A stretch of DNA of 64,000 bases from Bacillota bacterium (GTDB lineage Bacteria > Bacillota_I > Bacilli_A > Acholeplasmatales > Acholeplasmataceae): the NCBI GenBank assembly GCA_018817915.1, contig JAHISX010000053.1, positions 23,327 through 87,326 of the forward strand, read 5' to 3'. Position numbers and translations under genes: made by a program. Each line of letters begins with the position of its first letter. The first letter of the stretch is position 1. Below are positions 28,423 to 37,317 of the stretch, one piece after another. A model generated the notes under the pieces. The model was not told the origin of the DNA. It made no database searches and saw only the letters and a list, made by a program, of their open reading frames with translations.

Positions 28423-29308
28423 AATGATTTATAAAATTGAGTATGTCTTTTGTGAGCTGGTCAGGTACATCGACCAAAGGAGAGTGCCCACAATTTTCAT
28501 AAACAATTAATGTAGATATTTTTTCTAATGCTTTCACATTTTCTTTAACCATGTATTCAGGAACAACGATATCTTTTGTTCCCCATGTATGAAGAACAGG
28601 ACATTTAATCTTATTGATATTTTGAGTACCTGCATTGTAGAAGTTGTGGATGTCTGACATGTTTAGGTTTGCAAGAGCCCAGTCAGCATCGATTAAATTC
28701 TTTTGCTTCAAAGATTCTTCAACCCATAAAGTATTATCTTCAACACTAGGTTTACCAACCGTATAGATTGTCACATCGAAGATGTAACTCATGATCGCGA
28801 AATTGTGATTCTTTTGTGCTTCTAAAAGTGGAACAACTTGAATCTTATCTTTACCGAGTTCATCTGCTGATTCATAAGCTTGTCCTACGAGTGGTTGACC
28901 AAGTTCATTCTTCTTAAAGACTGGATAACCTCTATGTGTTGTTGAGTTAATTAGAACAAGCTTTAAAACATCTTTAGGATGGTTTGCTGCAAGTTCTAAT
29001 GCAACACCTCCACCCAGTGACCAACCCACAACAAAAGCTTCTTGAATGTTTAATGCTTCCATGAATAAATGCACATCATTAGCAAGTTCTGCTAAACTAC
29101 TAATTCTACGAAAATAACTTGAATCCCCATAACCTCTTAAATCAGGGGCAATGACTCTAACGTCTTTTGGTAGTCTAGAAAGCAAAGGTGTAAAGTGTAG
29201 TGAAGATGAAAAGTTACCATGTATTAGAACAATTGTTTTTTGTCCTTCACCTTGATCAACATAAGAAATAACTTCACCATTCTTGAGTGTGATTTTCTTC
29301 TTTTCCAT
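28421..29308 (-). CDS. Alpha/beta hydrolase (island copy 2)
   Basis: A 295-residue alpha/beta hydrolase with a standard oxyanion motif VLIHGNFSSS, elbow GWSLGGG (Ser), acid in GTKDIVVP (Asp) and His in ENCGHSPL. A cap region lies around residues 140-220. I chose the ATG complementary to 29306-29308 because AGGAGG lies 8 bases before it. Its cap and motifs differ from the two flanking copies, so it probably acts on another ester or thioester. It lies between them in the same orientation. Confidence 0.82.
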   Translation of the reverse strand: MEKKKITLKNGEVISYVDQGEGQKTIVLIHGNFSSSLHFTPLLSRLPKDVRVIAPDLRGYGDSSYFRRISSLAELANDVHLFMEALNIQEAFVVGWSLGGGVALELAANHPKDVLKLVLINSTTHRGYPVFKKNELGQPLVGQAYESADELGKDKIQVVPLLEAQKNHNFAIMSYIFDVTIYTVGKPSVEDNTLWVEESLKQKNLIDADWALANLNMSDIHNFYNAGTQNINKIKCPVLHTWGTKDIVVPEYMVKENVKALEKISTLIVYENCGHSPLVDVPDQLTKDILNFINH

Positions 29309-29320
29309 AATCAATTCCTC

Positions 29321-30142
29321 CTATATATTATATTCAGTCTCTAAGGTATTAATGAATCCTAAAACCAGAGAAACAAAGATTAATGGTTTTTCATACATAG
29401 ATGCATGTCCTACACCAGGTAGGATAACAAGTTCAGAATTTTTAATTTGCTTATGAAGTTCTCTTTGATTTGCAATTGGAGTCAAGTAATCTTCATCTGC
29501 AGCAACAATTAATGTTGGAGCTATGATCTTAACTAAGTCTTTTCTGACATCATAGGATTCAGCACTATTTGTCAATCTTTCCATTGCATCTAAAAAGACA
29601 GGATTAGAAAATATTGGAAGGAGAAAAGCTTCACGCTTTTTCATCCATTCTAGTTTTGATTCATAATAGCTAGGAGAATAGATGACTGGAATGGTTGCTT
29701 TATAATATGTAGATCCATCTCTTGTTCTTCCAATGGCATTCCATTGATGACCAATTTCTGCTAACCAAGGTGATGTATAAGGTGTTGTGTTGAATAAGAC
29801 CAAACGATCAATCATATAAGGAAATTTAATTGCAAACATTGTAGCAACTTCACCACCATAAGAAATACCTACGACATTGACTTTATGGATACCGATCTCT
29901 TTTAAGAGTGCTTCAATGATGTCGACTTGAATGTCTTGAGTATATGCACTGTTTTCTAATTTATCACTTTGACCTTGATCGATGAAATCTAGACGTATGA
30001 ATTGATTTTGAGCTGTAAAGGATTTGACAAAAGGTTCCCAGCTCTTTGTTGACATCATGATGCCATTAAGGATGAGGATTGGTTTCCCTTCACCTTGCAC
30101 ATCATAAAATATTTTTCTACCTTTAAAATTAAGAGTCGACAT
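29321..30142 (-). CDS. Alpha/beta hydrolase (island copy 3)
   Basis: A 273-residue alpha/beta hydrolase with elbow GISYGGE (Ser), acid in AADEDYLTP (Asp) and His in PGVGHASMYE. Like copy 1 it has an Asn in the oxyanion loop (LNGIMMSTKSW). It begins one base after the CoA-transferase stop, so the two are co-transcribed. Together with copy 1 it may open an ester or lactone whose acid is then activated by the transferase; that is inference. Confidence 0.82.
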   Translation of the reverse strand: MSTLNFKGRKIFYDVQGEGKPILILNGIMMSTKSWEPFVKSFTAQNQFIRLDFIDQGQSDKLENSAYTQDIQVDIIEALLKEIGIHKVNVVGISYGGEVATMFAIKFPYMIDRLVLFNTTPYTSPWLAEIGHQWNAIGRTRDGSTYYKATIPVIYSPSYYESKLEWMKKREAFLLPIFSNPVFLDAMERLTNSAESYDVRKDLVKIIAPTLIVAADEDYLTPIANQRELHKQIKNSELVILPGVGHASMYEKPLIFVSLVLGFINTLETEYNI

Positions 30143-30143
30143 G

Positions 30144-31454
30144 TTAAGCTCCTATATATCCAAGAGCTACAGCTTCAGCTCTTAATGAGTCTCTAAACAT
30201 TGGATGAGCAATACTAATTAAAAGTTCTACACGTTCCCTGACAGTTGTTCCTCTTAAAGAGACACATCCATATTCAGTAACAACGTAATCAACATCAGAT
30301 CTAGATAATGTAACTGCTGCACCTGGTTTTAAGAAAGGAACAATTTTAGAGATTTCTTCTCTTTCACCAGTTTCAGGATTTTTAACCATTGCAGTTGAAT
30401 AAAGTGTAATGAAACTCTTTCCACCTTTAGAATTTTGAGCACCAACTGCTGTATCAACTTGACCACCTGTTCCAGAAAATTGTTTGTATCCGATAGACTC
30501 AGATGCACATTGTCCAGTTAGATCAACTTCGATGGTTGTATTAATGGAAACTTGATTGTCATTTAAACCGATGATGTGCGGGTCATTAACATAGTTACCA
30601 TTTAAGATTTGAACACTTGGATTGTTATCGATGAAATCATAAAGTTCTTGAGTACCTAAAGCGAAACAACAAATGTGTTTACCTTTATGAATTGTTTTCT
30701 TCTTACCATTAGCAGCACCTGATTTGATTAAGTGCATGAATCCTGTTGTTAGCATTTCTGTATGTATGCCTAAATCTTTCTTATGCAAAAGTTGCTGTGC
30801 AACAGCATTGGGTATACCGCCAATACCTAATTGAATGGTTGAACCATCTTCAATGCGATCTGCGATATAACTACCAATCTTGATATCTTTTTCATTTGGA
30901 ATCGCATCAGGAAGTGTAGGTGCTGGATAATCAGCCTCAATTAAATAATCTATATCATTTAAGTGAACTTCTAGGTCACCGAATGTTCTTGGAAAATTTG
31001 GATTAACTTCTAAAATAACAGTATCTGCTAAAGTAATTGCCTCTTTCTCATAAACATTGGATAAAGATAAAGAAACATATCCATGTTGATCTGGCATTGA
31101 AGCGATACCTACAAATATATTTGGTCTTGCATGCTCAAAACGCTTACGACCAGCCAGATGTAAGTGATTAGGAATAAAACTAATATTACCGTTTTCTGAT
31201 GCCTTTCTTAATGAAGGTCCAAAAAACCAACTGTCAACTGAAAATGATGATTTATAAATCGGATTGATAAAAAACTCAGCATTTTCAAATGGTAAACAAT
31301 TTGTAACACGCACATTTTTAACTGCATCTGCACGTAAATGTAATTCTTTTAAGAATAGTCTAGGTTCTGCTCCAGCCATACCGATGACGATGATATCATC
31401 ACTCTTTACAAGGTTAATCGCTTCGCCAACTGTTATTGTTTTAGGTGTTTTCAT
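30144..31454 (-). CDS. Acetyl-CoA hydrolase/transferase family CoA transferase
   Basis: A 436-residue protein of the family that includes 4-hydroxybutyrate and butyryl-CoA:acetate CoA transferases. Visible motifs are LEVNPNFPRTFGD, LGIGGIPNAVAQ, the CoA-binding GTGGQVD segment and the C-terminal VTEYGCVSLRGTTVRER. It would move CoA between acetyl-CoA and a short acyl acid, activating an imported acid or releasing butyrate. I chose the ATG giving MKTPKTITVGEA; the in-frame upstream ATG lies in a large intercistronic hairpin. It follows livK after about 116 bases. Confidence 0.85.
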   Translation of the reverse strand: MKTPKTITVGEAINLVKSDDIIVIGMAGAEPRLFLKELHLRADAVKNVRVTNCLPFENAEFFINPIYKSSFSVDSWFFGPSLRKASENGNISFIPNHLHLAGRKRFEHARPNIFVGIASMPDQHGYVSLSLSNVYEKEAITLADTVILEVNPNFPRTFGDLEVHLNDIDYLIEADYPAPTLPDAIPNEKDIKIGSYIADRIEDGSTIQLGIGGIPNAVAQQLLHKKDLGIHTEMLTTGFMHLIKSGAANGKKKTIHKGKHICCFALGTQELYDFIDNNPSVQILNGNYVNDPHIIGLNDNQVSINTTIEVDLTGQCASESIGYKQFSGTGGQVDTAVGAQNSKGGKSFITLYSTAMVKNPETGEREEISKIVPFLKPGAAVTLSRSDVDYVVTEYGCVSLRGTTVRERVELLISIAHPMFRDSLRAEAVALGYIGA

Positions 31455-31483
31455 AGTATTCTTCTTTCTGTTTGAGTTATATC

Positions 31484-31523
31484 TTGACTTAAGGGGAGCA
31501 TTGAAATACTCCCCTAGCGTCAA
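31484..31523 (-). other. Intercistronic stem-loop between livK and the CoA transferase gene
   Basis: TTGAC, then GGGGAG-(10-base loop)-CTCCCC, then GTCAA form a long two-part hairpin. No T tract follows on the reverse strand (TTAAGTC), so it is better read as an RNA-stabilising or processing element after the abundant binding-protein gene than as a full terminator. Confidence 0.6.
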
Positions 31524-31570
31524 AATAAATGTTAATAAGTATTCAGTTTAATTATAACTTAAATAATAGA

Positions 31571-32917
31571 TTATTTAGCTCTTACTGTTTCAATACCTTC
31601 AAGACCAATTAATTTCTTGAATGAAATAGTTGGAGTATAAAGTAATTGATTAACAGCTAACATAGATAAACCAGTTCTATTACCATTTGACCAATCAATC
31701 GTACCACTCATAGGAAGTGCGACTGGAGTAGCTTCAGCAGCAGCAATAAATGATTCCCAAGTTACTGTGTCAAGATCAACTCTATCAAGTAATGTTACGA
31801 AAGTTGTAGCAGCAATATAACCAGCGATTGCATATGCATTGCCCCATAATGATTTAGCAGTAGTATCGCCATCAACACGGTCAGATGAATTCATATCATG
31901 AACAAAAGTATCCCAATATTCAGCAGTGAATCCAGCAAGATAAGCAAAATCAAGTGTCCAACCAGCTAATGTACCATCTCCACCGATTTGTTCAGCAGTT
32001 GGTGCAGCACCAGTAGCATCAGAAATGTCAACCCATGCATTTGCATATACTTGGAATGGAAGTGGAGTTTGAGCATCTAACATAGCAGGAGTGAATACTG
32101 AAGCACCATTAACATAACTTGATAATACAGGAACTGTACTTTCAGCTATTCTTAATGCAGTAGCCATAGCTGTAGCAGGAGCTTGGTTAGAAGATAGTAA
32201 GAATACTTCTGGTTCTAATGCTAAAGCAACAGATGCAACAGCACTAGCTGTAGCAGCACTAAATGGTAGGTAAGTAACTCTAGCAGCAATACCTGCAGAA
32301 GCAACTTCATCAGTGATACCTAATTTAATAGATTGTCCAGCATCATCATCAGAATATAATACGACGATATTATCAGTATCAGCAAGTTTAGCATCACTGT
32401 CAACACCGAATATACTTTCATGAAGAGCTCTAGCAACCATCATTCTACCTTCAGTACGGTAAATAGGTTGAACAGAAAGGATGTTGTTACCAACTTGGTT
32501 TTCATAGAATAATGAGTTAACACCAGTAACACCATAAACCATTGGAACACCTGATTCTAGTAGGTAATCCATTGTTGAGTTCACTGTGTTAGTTCCAAAA
32601 TGTCCTACAAGTGCAAATACATTGTCTTCTTCAACTAATTTCTTAGTGTAAGCTAAACCTTGTGCACCATCAAAACCATCATCATAATGTTTAAATACGA
32701 TGTCTCTACCTTCATGAGTTGCATTGTATTCATCGAATACAACTTGCATTGCAAGATTGAAAGGTACGCCAACACCAGCAAATAAACCAGAAGTTGCAGC
32801 TGTATTACCGATGATAATTTCTGTATCAGTAATACCAGGAGTTCCTGCTTCAGTTTGACAAGCCATCAAACCAAATCCAGCAACTAATAAGATTAAAAGC
32901 AAATAAATCTTTTTCAT
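31571..32917 (-). CDS. livK: Branched-chain-type ABC transporter substrate-binding lipoprotein (LivK-like)
   Basis: A 448-residue periplasmic-binding-protein type I receptor. The N-terminus is a lipoprotein signal peptide with lipobox LMAC, then ITDTEIIIGNTAATSGLFAGVG, typical of LivK/AmiC-like receptors. It would be anchored to the outside of the membrane and deliver ligand to LivHM. Such receptors bind branched amino acids but also aromatic acids, amides and short carboxylates. Its place in an acyl-CoA cluster suggests a carboxylic or ester ligand rather than leucine; that is inference. A strong intercistronic hairpin follows. Confidence 0.88.
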   Translation of the reverse strand: MKKIYLLLILLVAGFGLMACQTEAGTPGITDTEIIIGNTAATSGLFAGVGVPFNLAMQVVFDEYNATHEGRDIVFKHYDDGFDGAQGLAYTKKLVEEDNVFALVGHFGTNTVNSTMDYLLESGVPMVYGVTGVNSLFYENQVGNNILSVQPIYRTEGRMMVARALHESIFGVDSDAKLADTDNIVVLYSDDDAGQSIKLGITDEVASAGIAARVTYLPFSAATASAVASVALALEPEVFLLSSNQAPATAMATALRIAESTVPVLSSYVNGASVFTPAMLDAQTPLPFQVYANAWVDISDATGAAPTAEQIGGDGTLAGWTLDFAYLAGFTAEYWDTFVHDMNSSDRVDGDTTAKSLWGNAYAIAGYIAATTFVTLLDRVDLDTVTWESFIAAAEATPVALPMSGTIDWSNGNRTGLSMLAVNQLLYTPTISFKKLIGLEGIETVRAK

Positions 32918-32972
32918 TTTTTTCTCCTTTTATTTTTTGTGCTATAGCACTATTGTTACATTCTTTTATTTC

Positions 32973-33728
32973 TTACTCGGCAACACCGAGATAAGCACTG
33001 ATTAAATCTTTGTCATTGAGAAGATCTTTGGCTTTTCCTTCAATCTTGATCTTTCCAATTTCTAATACATAAGCGTAATCTGCAATCTTTAATGTTTGTC
33101 TAGCATTTTGTTCAACAATAAGGATTGTTCTACCATCATCTTTGATCTTTTTAATGATGTTGAAAATGTCGCGAATAATTAAAGGTGCAAGTCCTAATGA
33201 AGGTTCATCGAGTAATAATAATTCAGGAGCCCCCATGAGTGCTCTACCAATAGCAAGCATTTGTTGTTCTCCACCAGAAAGTGTTGATGCTTGCTGTTTT
33301 CTTCTTTCTAATAAGATTGGGAAATAACCATACACTTCAGCCAATAATCCTTTTATGCGTGCTTTACGTGATATTTTAACCCCTTTTTCATCAACAACTG
33401 CTTTGATAGAGTATGCACCAACGAGTAAGTTTTCTTCAACAGTTAATCCAGTTAAGATCATACGACCTTCAGGGGATTGCATGATACCCTTTTGAACTAT
33501 TTTATAAGCATGTTGATTTTGAATTTCTTCGCCATTATAAATAATTTTTCCATCTTTAACTTTTGTAAATCCTGAAACGGAACGTATTGTTGAAGTTTTA
33601 CCAGCACCATTCGCACCCAGAATTGCTACGATCGTGCCTTTTTCTACTTTCATATTGATACCTTTGACTGCTTTAACAATGTTGTAATCAATTTCTAAAT
33701 CTTGAATCTCTAATATGTAATTACTCAT
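32973..33728 (-). CDS. livF: LivF-type ABC transporter ATP-binding protein
   Basis: A 251-residue ABC ATPase: Walker A LGANGAGKTS, signature LSGGEQQML, Walker B LLLDEPSLGLAP, H-loop VEQN. I start at the ATG that reads MSNYILEIQ, 9 bases after AGGAG; it overlaps the livG end by 8 bases. It pairs with LivG to energise the LivHM permease. Confidence 0.92.
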   Translation of the reverse strand: MSNYILEIQDLEIDYNIVKAVKGINMKVEKGTIVAILGANGAGKTSTIRSVSGFTKVKDGKIIYNGEEIQNQHAYKIVQKGIMQSPEGRMILTGLTVEENLLVGAYSIKAVVDEKGVKISRKARIKGLLAEVYGYFPILLERRKQQASTLSGGEQQMLAIGRALMGAPELLLLDEPSLGLAPLIIRDIFNIIKKIKDDGRTILIVEQNARQTLKIADYAYVLEIGKIKIEGKAKDLLNDKDLISAYLGVAE

Positions 33729-35298
33729 CGTCATCATCTCCTAGGTAAGCTTTACGCACTTCAGGGTTTGATTGAATTTCTTTTGGTGTACCCAAACCAA
33801 TCATTTTACCAAATGAAATTGCACAAATTCGATCACATATTGACATAACAAGGCCCATATCATGTTCAACTAAGAAGATTGTAATATCAAATTCTTTGTT
33901 CACTTTCTTAATTACATTTGCTAAATCACGTGTTTCAGCATCATTCAAACCAGCAGCTGGTTCATCTAGAATAATTAATGAAGGGTCAGTCATTAATGTT
34001 CGCGCTAACTCGATTTTCTTAAGGACACCATAAGGTAGTCCATATGGAGATCTAAATGCATATTCTTCAATACCTAAGTTTTGAAGAATATGATAGCCCT
34101 TCGTTCGAATCACTTTGTCTTCTCTTAATAACTTTCTTGTGTGTGCCATGTGATCTAGAAAAGAAGTAATCAGTAATGAATGTGCAGCGACCATTAAATT
34201 ATCAAGTACAGTTAATTCCCAGATAAGTTCAACATTTTGGAAACTTCTTGCAATACCTTCTTTAATCATATCGTGTGTCTTATAATCATCTAGATCAACG
34301 ACATGATTTTCCTTGTTTCTTAAAATCATATTACCTGATGTTGCTTTATAAAACTGAGTGATACAGTTGAATACTGTTGTTTTACCAGCGCCATTAGGAC
34401 CGATGAGTCCAAAGATTTCACCCTTATGAACATCAAATGATAAATCATTGATTGCTTTAATACCACCAAAATACATTTTAAGATGATTTACAGCCAAATG
34501 AACGTGATCATCTTCAATCATTCTCATCACGGTCTCAATTTTGTTTACATGATTTTCTAATTTGTCAAGTCTTTTTTCTGAAACTGTTTTACCTGCTGAC
34601 TGAGCACTTTGTAAAGCGATTAAATCGGGTTTATAACGATCTAATAATTGGTGATCTTCTTGATGACGCTTTTTATTATATTTGATAATAAGCTGCGTTA
34701 ATTTTTTATTCTCATTTTCCATTTTAGCAATCTTAGATGCGTTGTTCTTTAAAAATACTTTAACGTTGTTTTGAAGTTTAGTACCCTTCAATTCCATTTT
34801 CGAATATTGTTCTTTTTTTCTTTCATCTAAAATATCAACTTGATCTTTGATTTGAATAAATGTAGTATTATCAATTTTGTTATGAGGATACTTGTTTTCG
34901 ATGAGTTGAATATATTCTTTTTTCTTTTCTGCTTGTTCTTGATCCCACTTTATCAGTAAAGATTCAACCTGAGCTAACTCAGTTTTTCTTAATTCAGTTG
35001 TTTTGAATTTTCTTCTTGACCAATACGTTTTTTGATCAAATTTACGAATCAACTTATCGCGTTTTATATCTGACTTAGTTAGACCATCAAGATGTTTTTT
35101 CAAAGGTGTTAAGTCTTCTATATAATATGCTTCAATTAATTTTGTTTCATTTTGTATAAAATCGTCATATTTTTTTTCATATTCAAATGCTAAACCTTTT
35201 AGATAATTGATTTTCAAAATCAATCTTCTATGTTTGCTAACATTTAAATTGTTTACATATCTTTCTAAAAACGTGCCTGGTTTATTTTTCAGTCCCAT
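33721..35298 (-). CDS. livG: LivG-type ABC ATPase with a long N-terminal coiled-coil extension
   Basis: A 525-residue protein, twice the normal LivG length. The last 260 residues are a standard LivG domain: Walker A GPNGAGKTTVF, YGLPYGVLKKIELARTL in place of the LSGGQ signature, Walker B LIILDEPAAGLND and H-loop VEHDMG. The first ~262 residues are highly charged, Lys/Glu-rich and predicted to be helical or coiled coil, with no motif I recognise. AAGGAGAGAG precedes the far start codon, no comparable site precedes the ABC domain, and the start overlaps the livM end, so the long form is the translated one. The extension's role is unknown. Confidence 0.88.
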   Translation of the reverse strand: MGLKNKPGTFLERYVNNLNVSKHRRLILKINYLKGLAFEYEKKYDDFIQNETKLIEAYYIEDLTPLKKHLDGLTKSDIKRDKLIRKFDQKTYWSRRKFKTTELRKTELAQVESLLIKWDQEQAEKKKEYIQLIENKYPHNKIDNTTFIQIKDQVDILDERKKEQYSKMELKGTKLQNNVKVFLKNNASKIAKMENENKKLTQLIIKYNKKRHQEDHQLLDRYKPDLIALQSAQSAGKTVSEKRLDKLENHVNKIETVMRMIEDDHVHLAVNHLKMYFGGIKAINDLSFDVHKGEIFGLIGPNGAGKTTVFNCITQFYKATSGNMILRNKENHVVDLDDYKTHDMIKEGIARSFQNVELIWELTVLDNLMVAAHSLLITSFLDHMAHTRKLLREDKVIRTKGYHILQNLGIEEYAFRSPYGLPYGVLKKIELARTLMTDPSLIILDEPAAGLNDAETRDLANVIKKVNKEFDITIFLVEHDMGLVMSICDRICAISFGKMIGLGTPKEIQSNPEVRKAYLGDDDDE

Positions 35299-36319
35299 AA
35301 ACTCTCTCCTTTACAATCAATCCTATTTTCTTAAAGAGTTTTTTTAAGTCACCAAATAATTGAATGAGTCCACCAGGGTAGAACATGACGACGATAATAA
35401 TTAATAATCCATTAATAATAATTGAATAGCTACCTAGATTAAGTGGTTGTAGTACTGCTAGATTTAAACCAAAGATCACAAATGTTCCAAGTAAAATACC
35501 CCAGATTGATTTTGTACCTCCAATAACTACGGCAGCAAGTATATTTAATGCAAATGTTAACCCAACAGATGTAATATCAGAGTTTCTAACAAACATTAAG
35601 CTTAAAATCCCAGCTAATGTTCCAAAAATGCCTGATATTGTAAATGCGAATAAACGATATTTAATTAAGCTGATGCCCATAGTTTGTGCTGCTGTTTCAC
35701 TATTTTTCATAGATAATAGTGCACGACCTGTAGGAGAGTTAATTAAATTATAAACAACACTCATACCCAGTACCACAAAGAATGCTATAAAGAACAGAGT
35801 TGAGTTTGCTTCAAATTGAACACCAAAGAATTCAAGTGGTCTTCTTACAGCACCAGAAAGGAAACCTCCACTGGTACCTGATGCATATTCGGGAATATTT
35901 TTAATGATTTCAACGACTATTTGTGATAGTCCCATGGTTACGATTGCTAAATACATACCCGCAATACGTAAGGACACAAAGCCAAATAGTAGTGAGACTG
36001 CAATGGCAACAAGTACTGCACCTATAATTGAAATGGTCAGTGGCATGGTCATGTATCTGTATAAATAGTGAAGTGTAAATGCTCCAATACCAACAAATGC
36101 ACCAGTGCCTAAAGATGCAAGTCCACCATAACCAAGCAGTAATGCAAATCCTAGACCAGCAAGATAGAAATATGATGTTGTTACGATTGCTCCAAATAAA
36201 TCAGGTGGAATCACACCAGATAAAAATCTTAAAATAATGAGTATTAATCCTAAAGCAAGAAATCCGAATTTTGGATTCTTTAAGAAGGGCTTAAATTTTT
36301 CTCGATAAAATCTTCTCAT
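35282..36319 (-). CDS. livM: LivM-type ABC transporter permease
   Basis: A 345-residue membrane protein with about ten hydrophobic segments and the LivM pattern GLGFALLLGYGGLASLGTGAFVG, RIAGMYLAIVTMGLSQIV and NSPTGRALLSMKNSETAAQTMGI, the last being the cytoplasmic loop that contacts the ATPase. It forms the pore with LivH. It is 4 bases after livH and overlaps livG by 17 bases. Confidence 0.9.
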   Translation of the reverse strand: MRRFYREKFKPFLKNPKFGFLALGLILIILRFLSGVIPPDLFGAIVTTSYFYLAGLGFALLLGYGGLASLGTGAFVGIGAFTLHYLYRYMTMPLTISIIGAVLVAIAVSLLFGFVSLRIAGMYLAIVTMGLSQIVVEIIKNIPEYASGTSGGFLSGAVRRPLEFFGVQFEANSTLFFIAFFVVLGMSVVYNLINSPTGRALLSMKNSETAAQTMGISLIKYRLFAFTISGIFGTLAGILSLMFVRNSDITSVGLTFALNILAAVVIGGTKSIWGILLGTFVIFGLNLAVLQPLNLGSYSIIINGLLIIIVVMFYPGGLIQLFGDLKKLFKKIGLIVKERVYGTEK

Positions 36320-36323
36320 AGAA

Positions 36324-37265
36324 TCATACCTTCTTAATCACTTTCTTGCCAAATAATCCCACAGGTTTAATTAAAACAGCAATCATAATTGATAAATACA
36401 ATATTGTATTGCTCCATTGTGCGAGATCGAAATTGACCAGGATTTTAGGGAATAATGATTGACCAGTTGTTAGAATAAATGCTCCAGCTAAAGGCCCATA
36501 AAAAGTTGAGAAGCCACCTAAGATTGATGCATAAAATGCATTAACCTGCATATCAATCATTGAAGTTGATGCTAAGGATCCTATCGCAGCTGTATATGTG
36601 ATTGCAGATAATGCACCAAGTGCACCTGCAATTGCCCAACTTAATGCATTGACAAAGTCAGTATTAATACCCATGAGTCCAGCTACACGTTCATTTGATG
36701 CAACAGAACGTACACCTAAACCCCATTTTGTATATTTTAGTAAGATGAAAATAGATGTAATGATGACGCCTGAGAATAATAGGGTAATCAAATTGTGAAT
36801 TGGTAAGATGATACCAAAGACTCTGATCGTTTCTTTTGAAAATGGGAAACTCACTCTCGTAATTGCTGATCCAAAAATAATTGGAATTAAACCTGTTATT
36901 ACAATAACAAGACCCATTGTAATAATCTGTTTAGTTGCTACATTTGTGTATTTAGCATTCTTAAATATGACGACCTGGATCAGAAACCCAGCTATGAATG
37001 AAACCGTAATACCAACAAGCATCGGTATAATAAGTTGTGAAGCTGAATTGATGACAACACTCGGTGTACCAAGTAAGTCATTGACACCTTGTTTGTCTAT
37101 AAAATAACTTGTAGCGTATGCACCAAGAATGCCTAATGAACCTTGAGCAAAGTTTGTTGTCGAGCTTGTTTTAAATATTAAGACGATACCAAATGTAGCG
37201 AGCGACAAGAAACTAAATGCAATCAATGAATTCATAATGACGCTTAATATATCTGCAAGTAACAT
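36324..37265 (-). CDS. livH: LivH-type ABC transporter permease
   Basis: A 313-residue membrane protein of the LivH family with LIFKTSSTTNFAQGSLGILGAYATSY near the N-terminus, the coupling loop SNERVAGLMGINTDFVNALSWAIAGALGALS, and NAFYASILGGFSTFYGPLAGAF. AGAGG precedes the ATG. It is the first of five transporter genes in the order livH-M-G-F-K, downstream of the KASIII-like gene. Confidence 0.9.
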   Translation of the reverse strand: MLLADILSVIMNSLIAFSFLSLATFGIVLIFKTSSTTNFAQGSLGILGAYATSYFIDKQGVNDLLGTPSVVINSASQLIIPMLVGITVSFIAGFLIQVVIFKNAKYTNVATKQIITMGLVIVITGLIPIIFGSAITRVSFPFSKETIRVFGIILPIHNLITLLFSGVIITSIFILLKYTKWGLGVRSVASNERVAGLMGINTDFVNALSWAIAGALGALSAITYTAAIGSLASTSMIDMQVNAFYASILGGFSTFYGPLAGAFILTTGQSLFPKILVNFDLAQWSNTILYLSIMIAVLIKPVGLFGKKVIKKV

Positions 37266-37317
37266 AATTTACCTCTCATTCTTAAATAAATTTCATTCAT
37301 TAAATAAAGACTGATAA

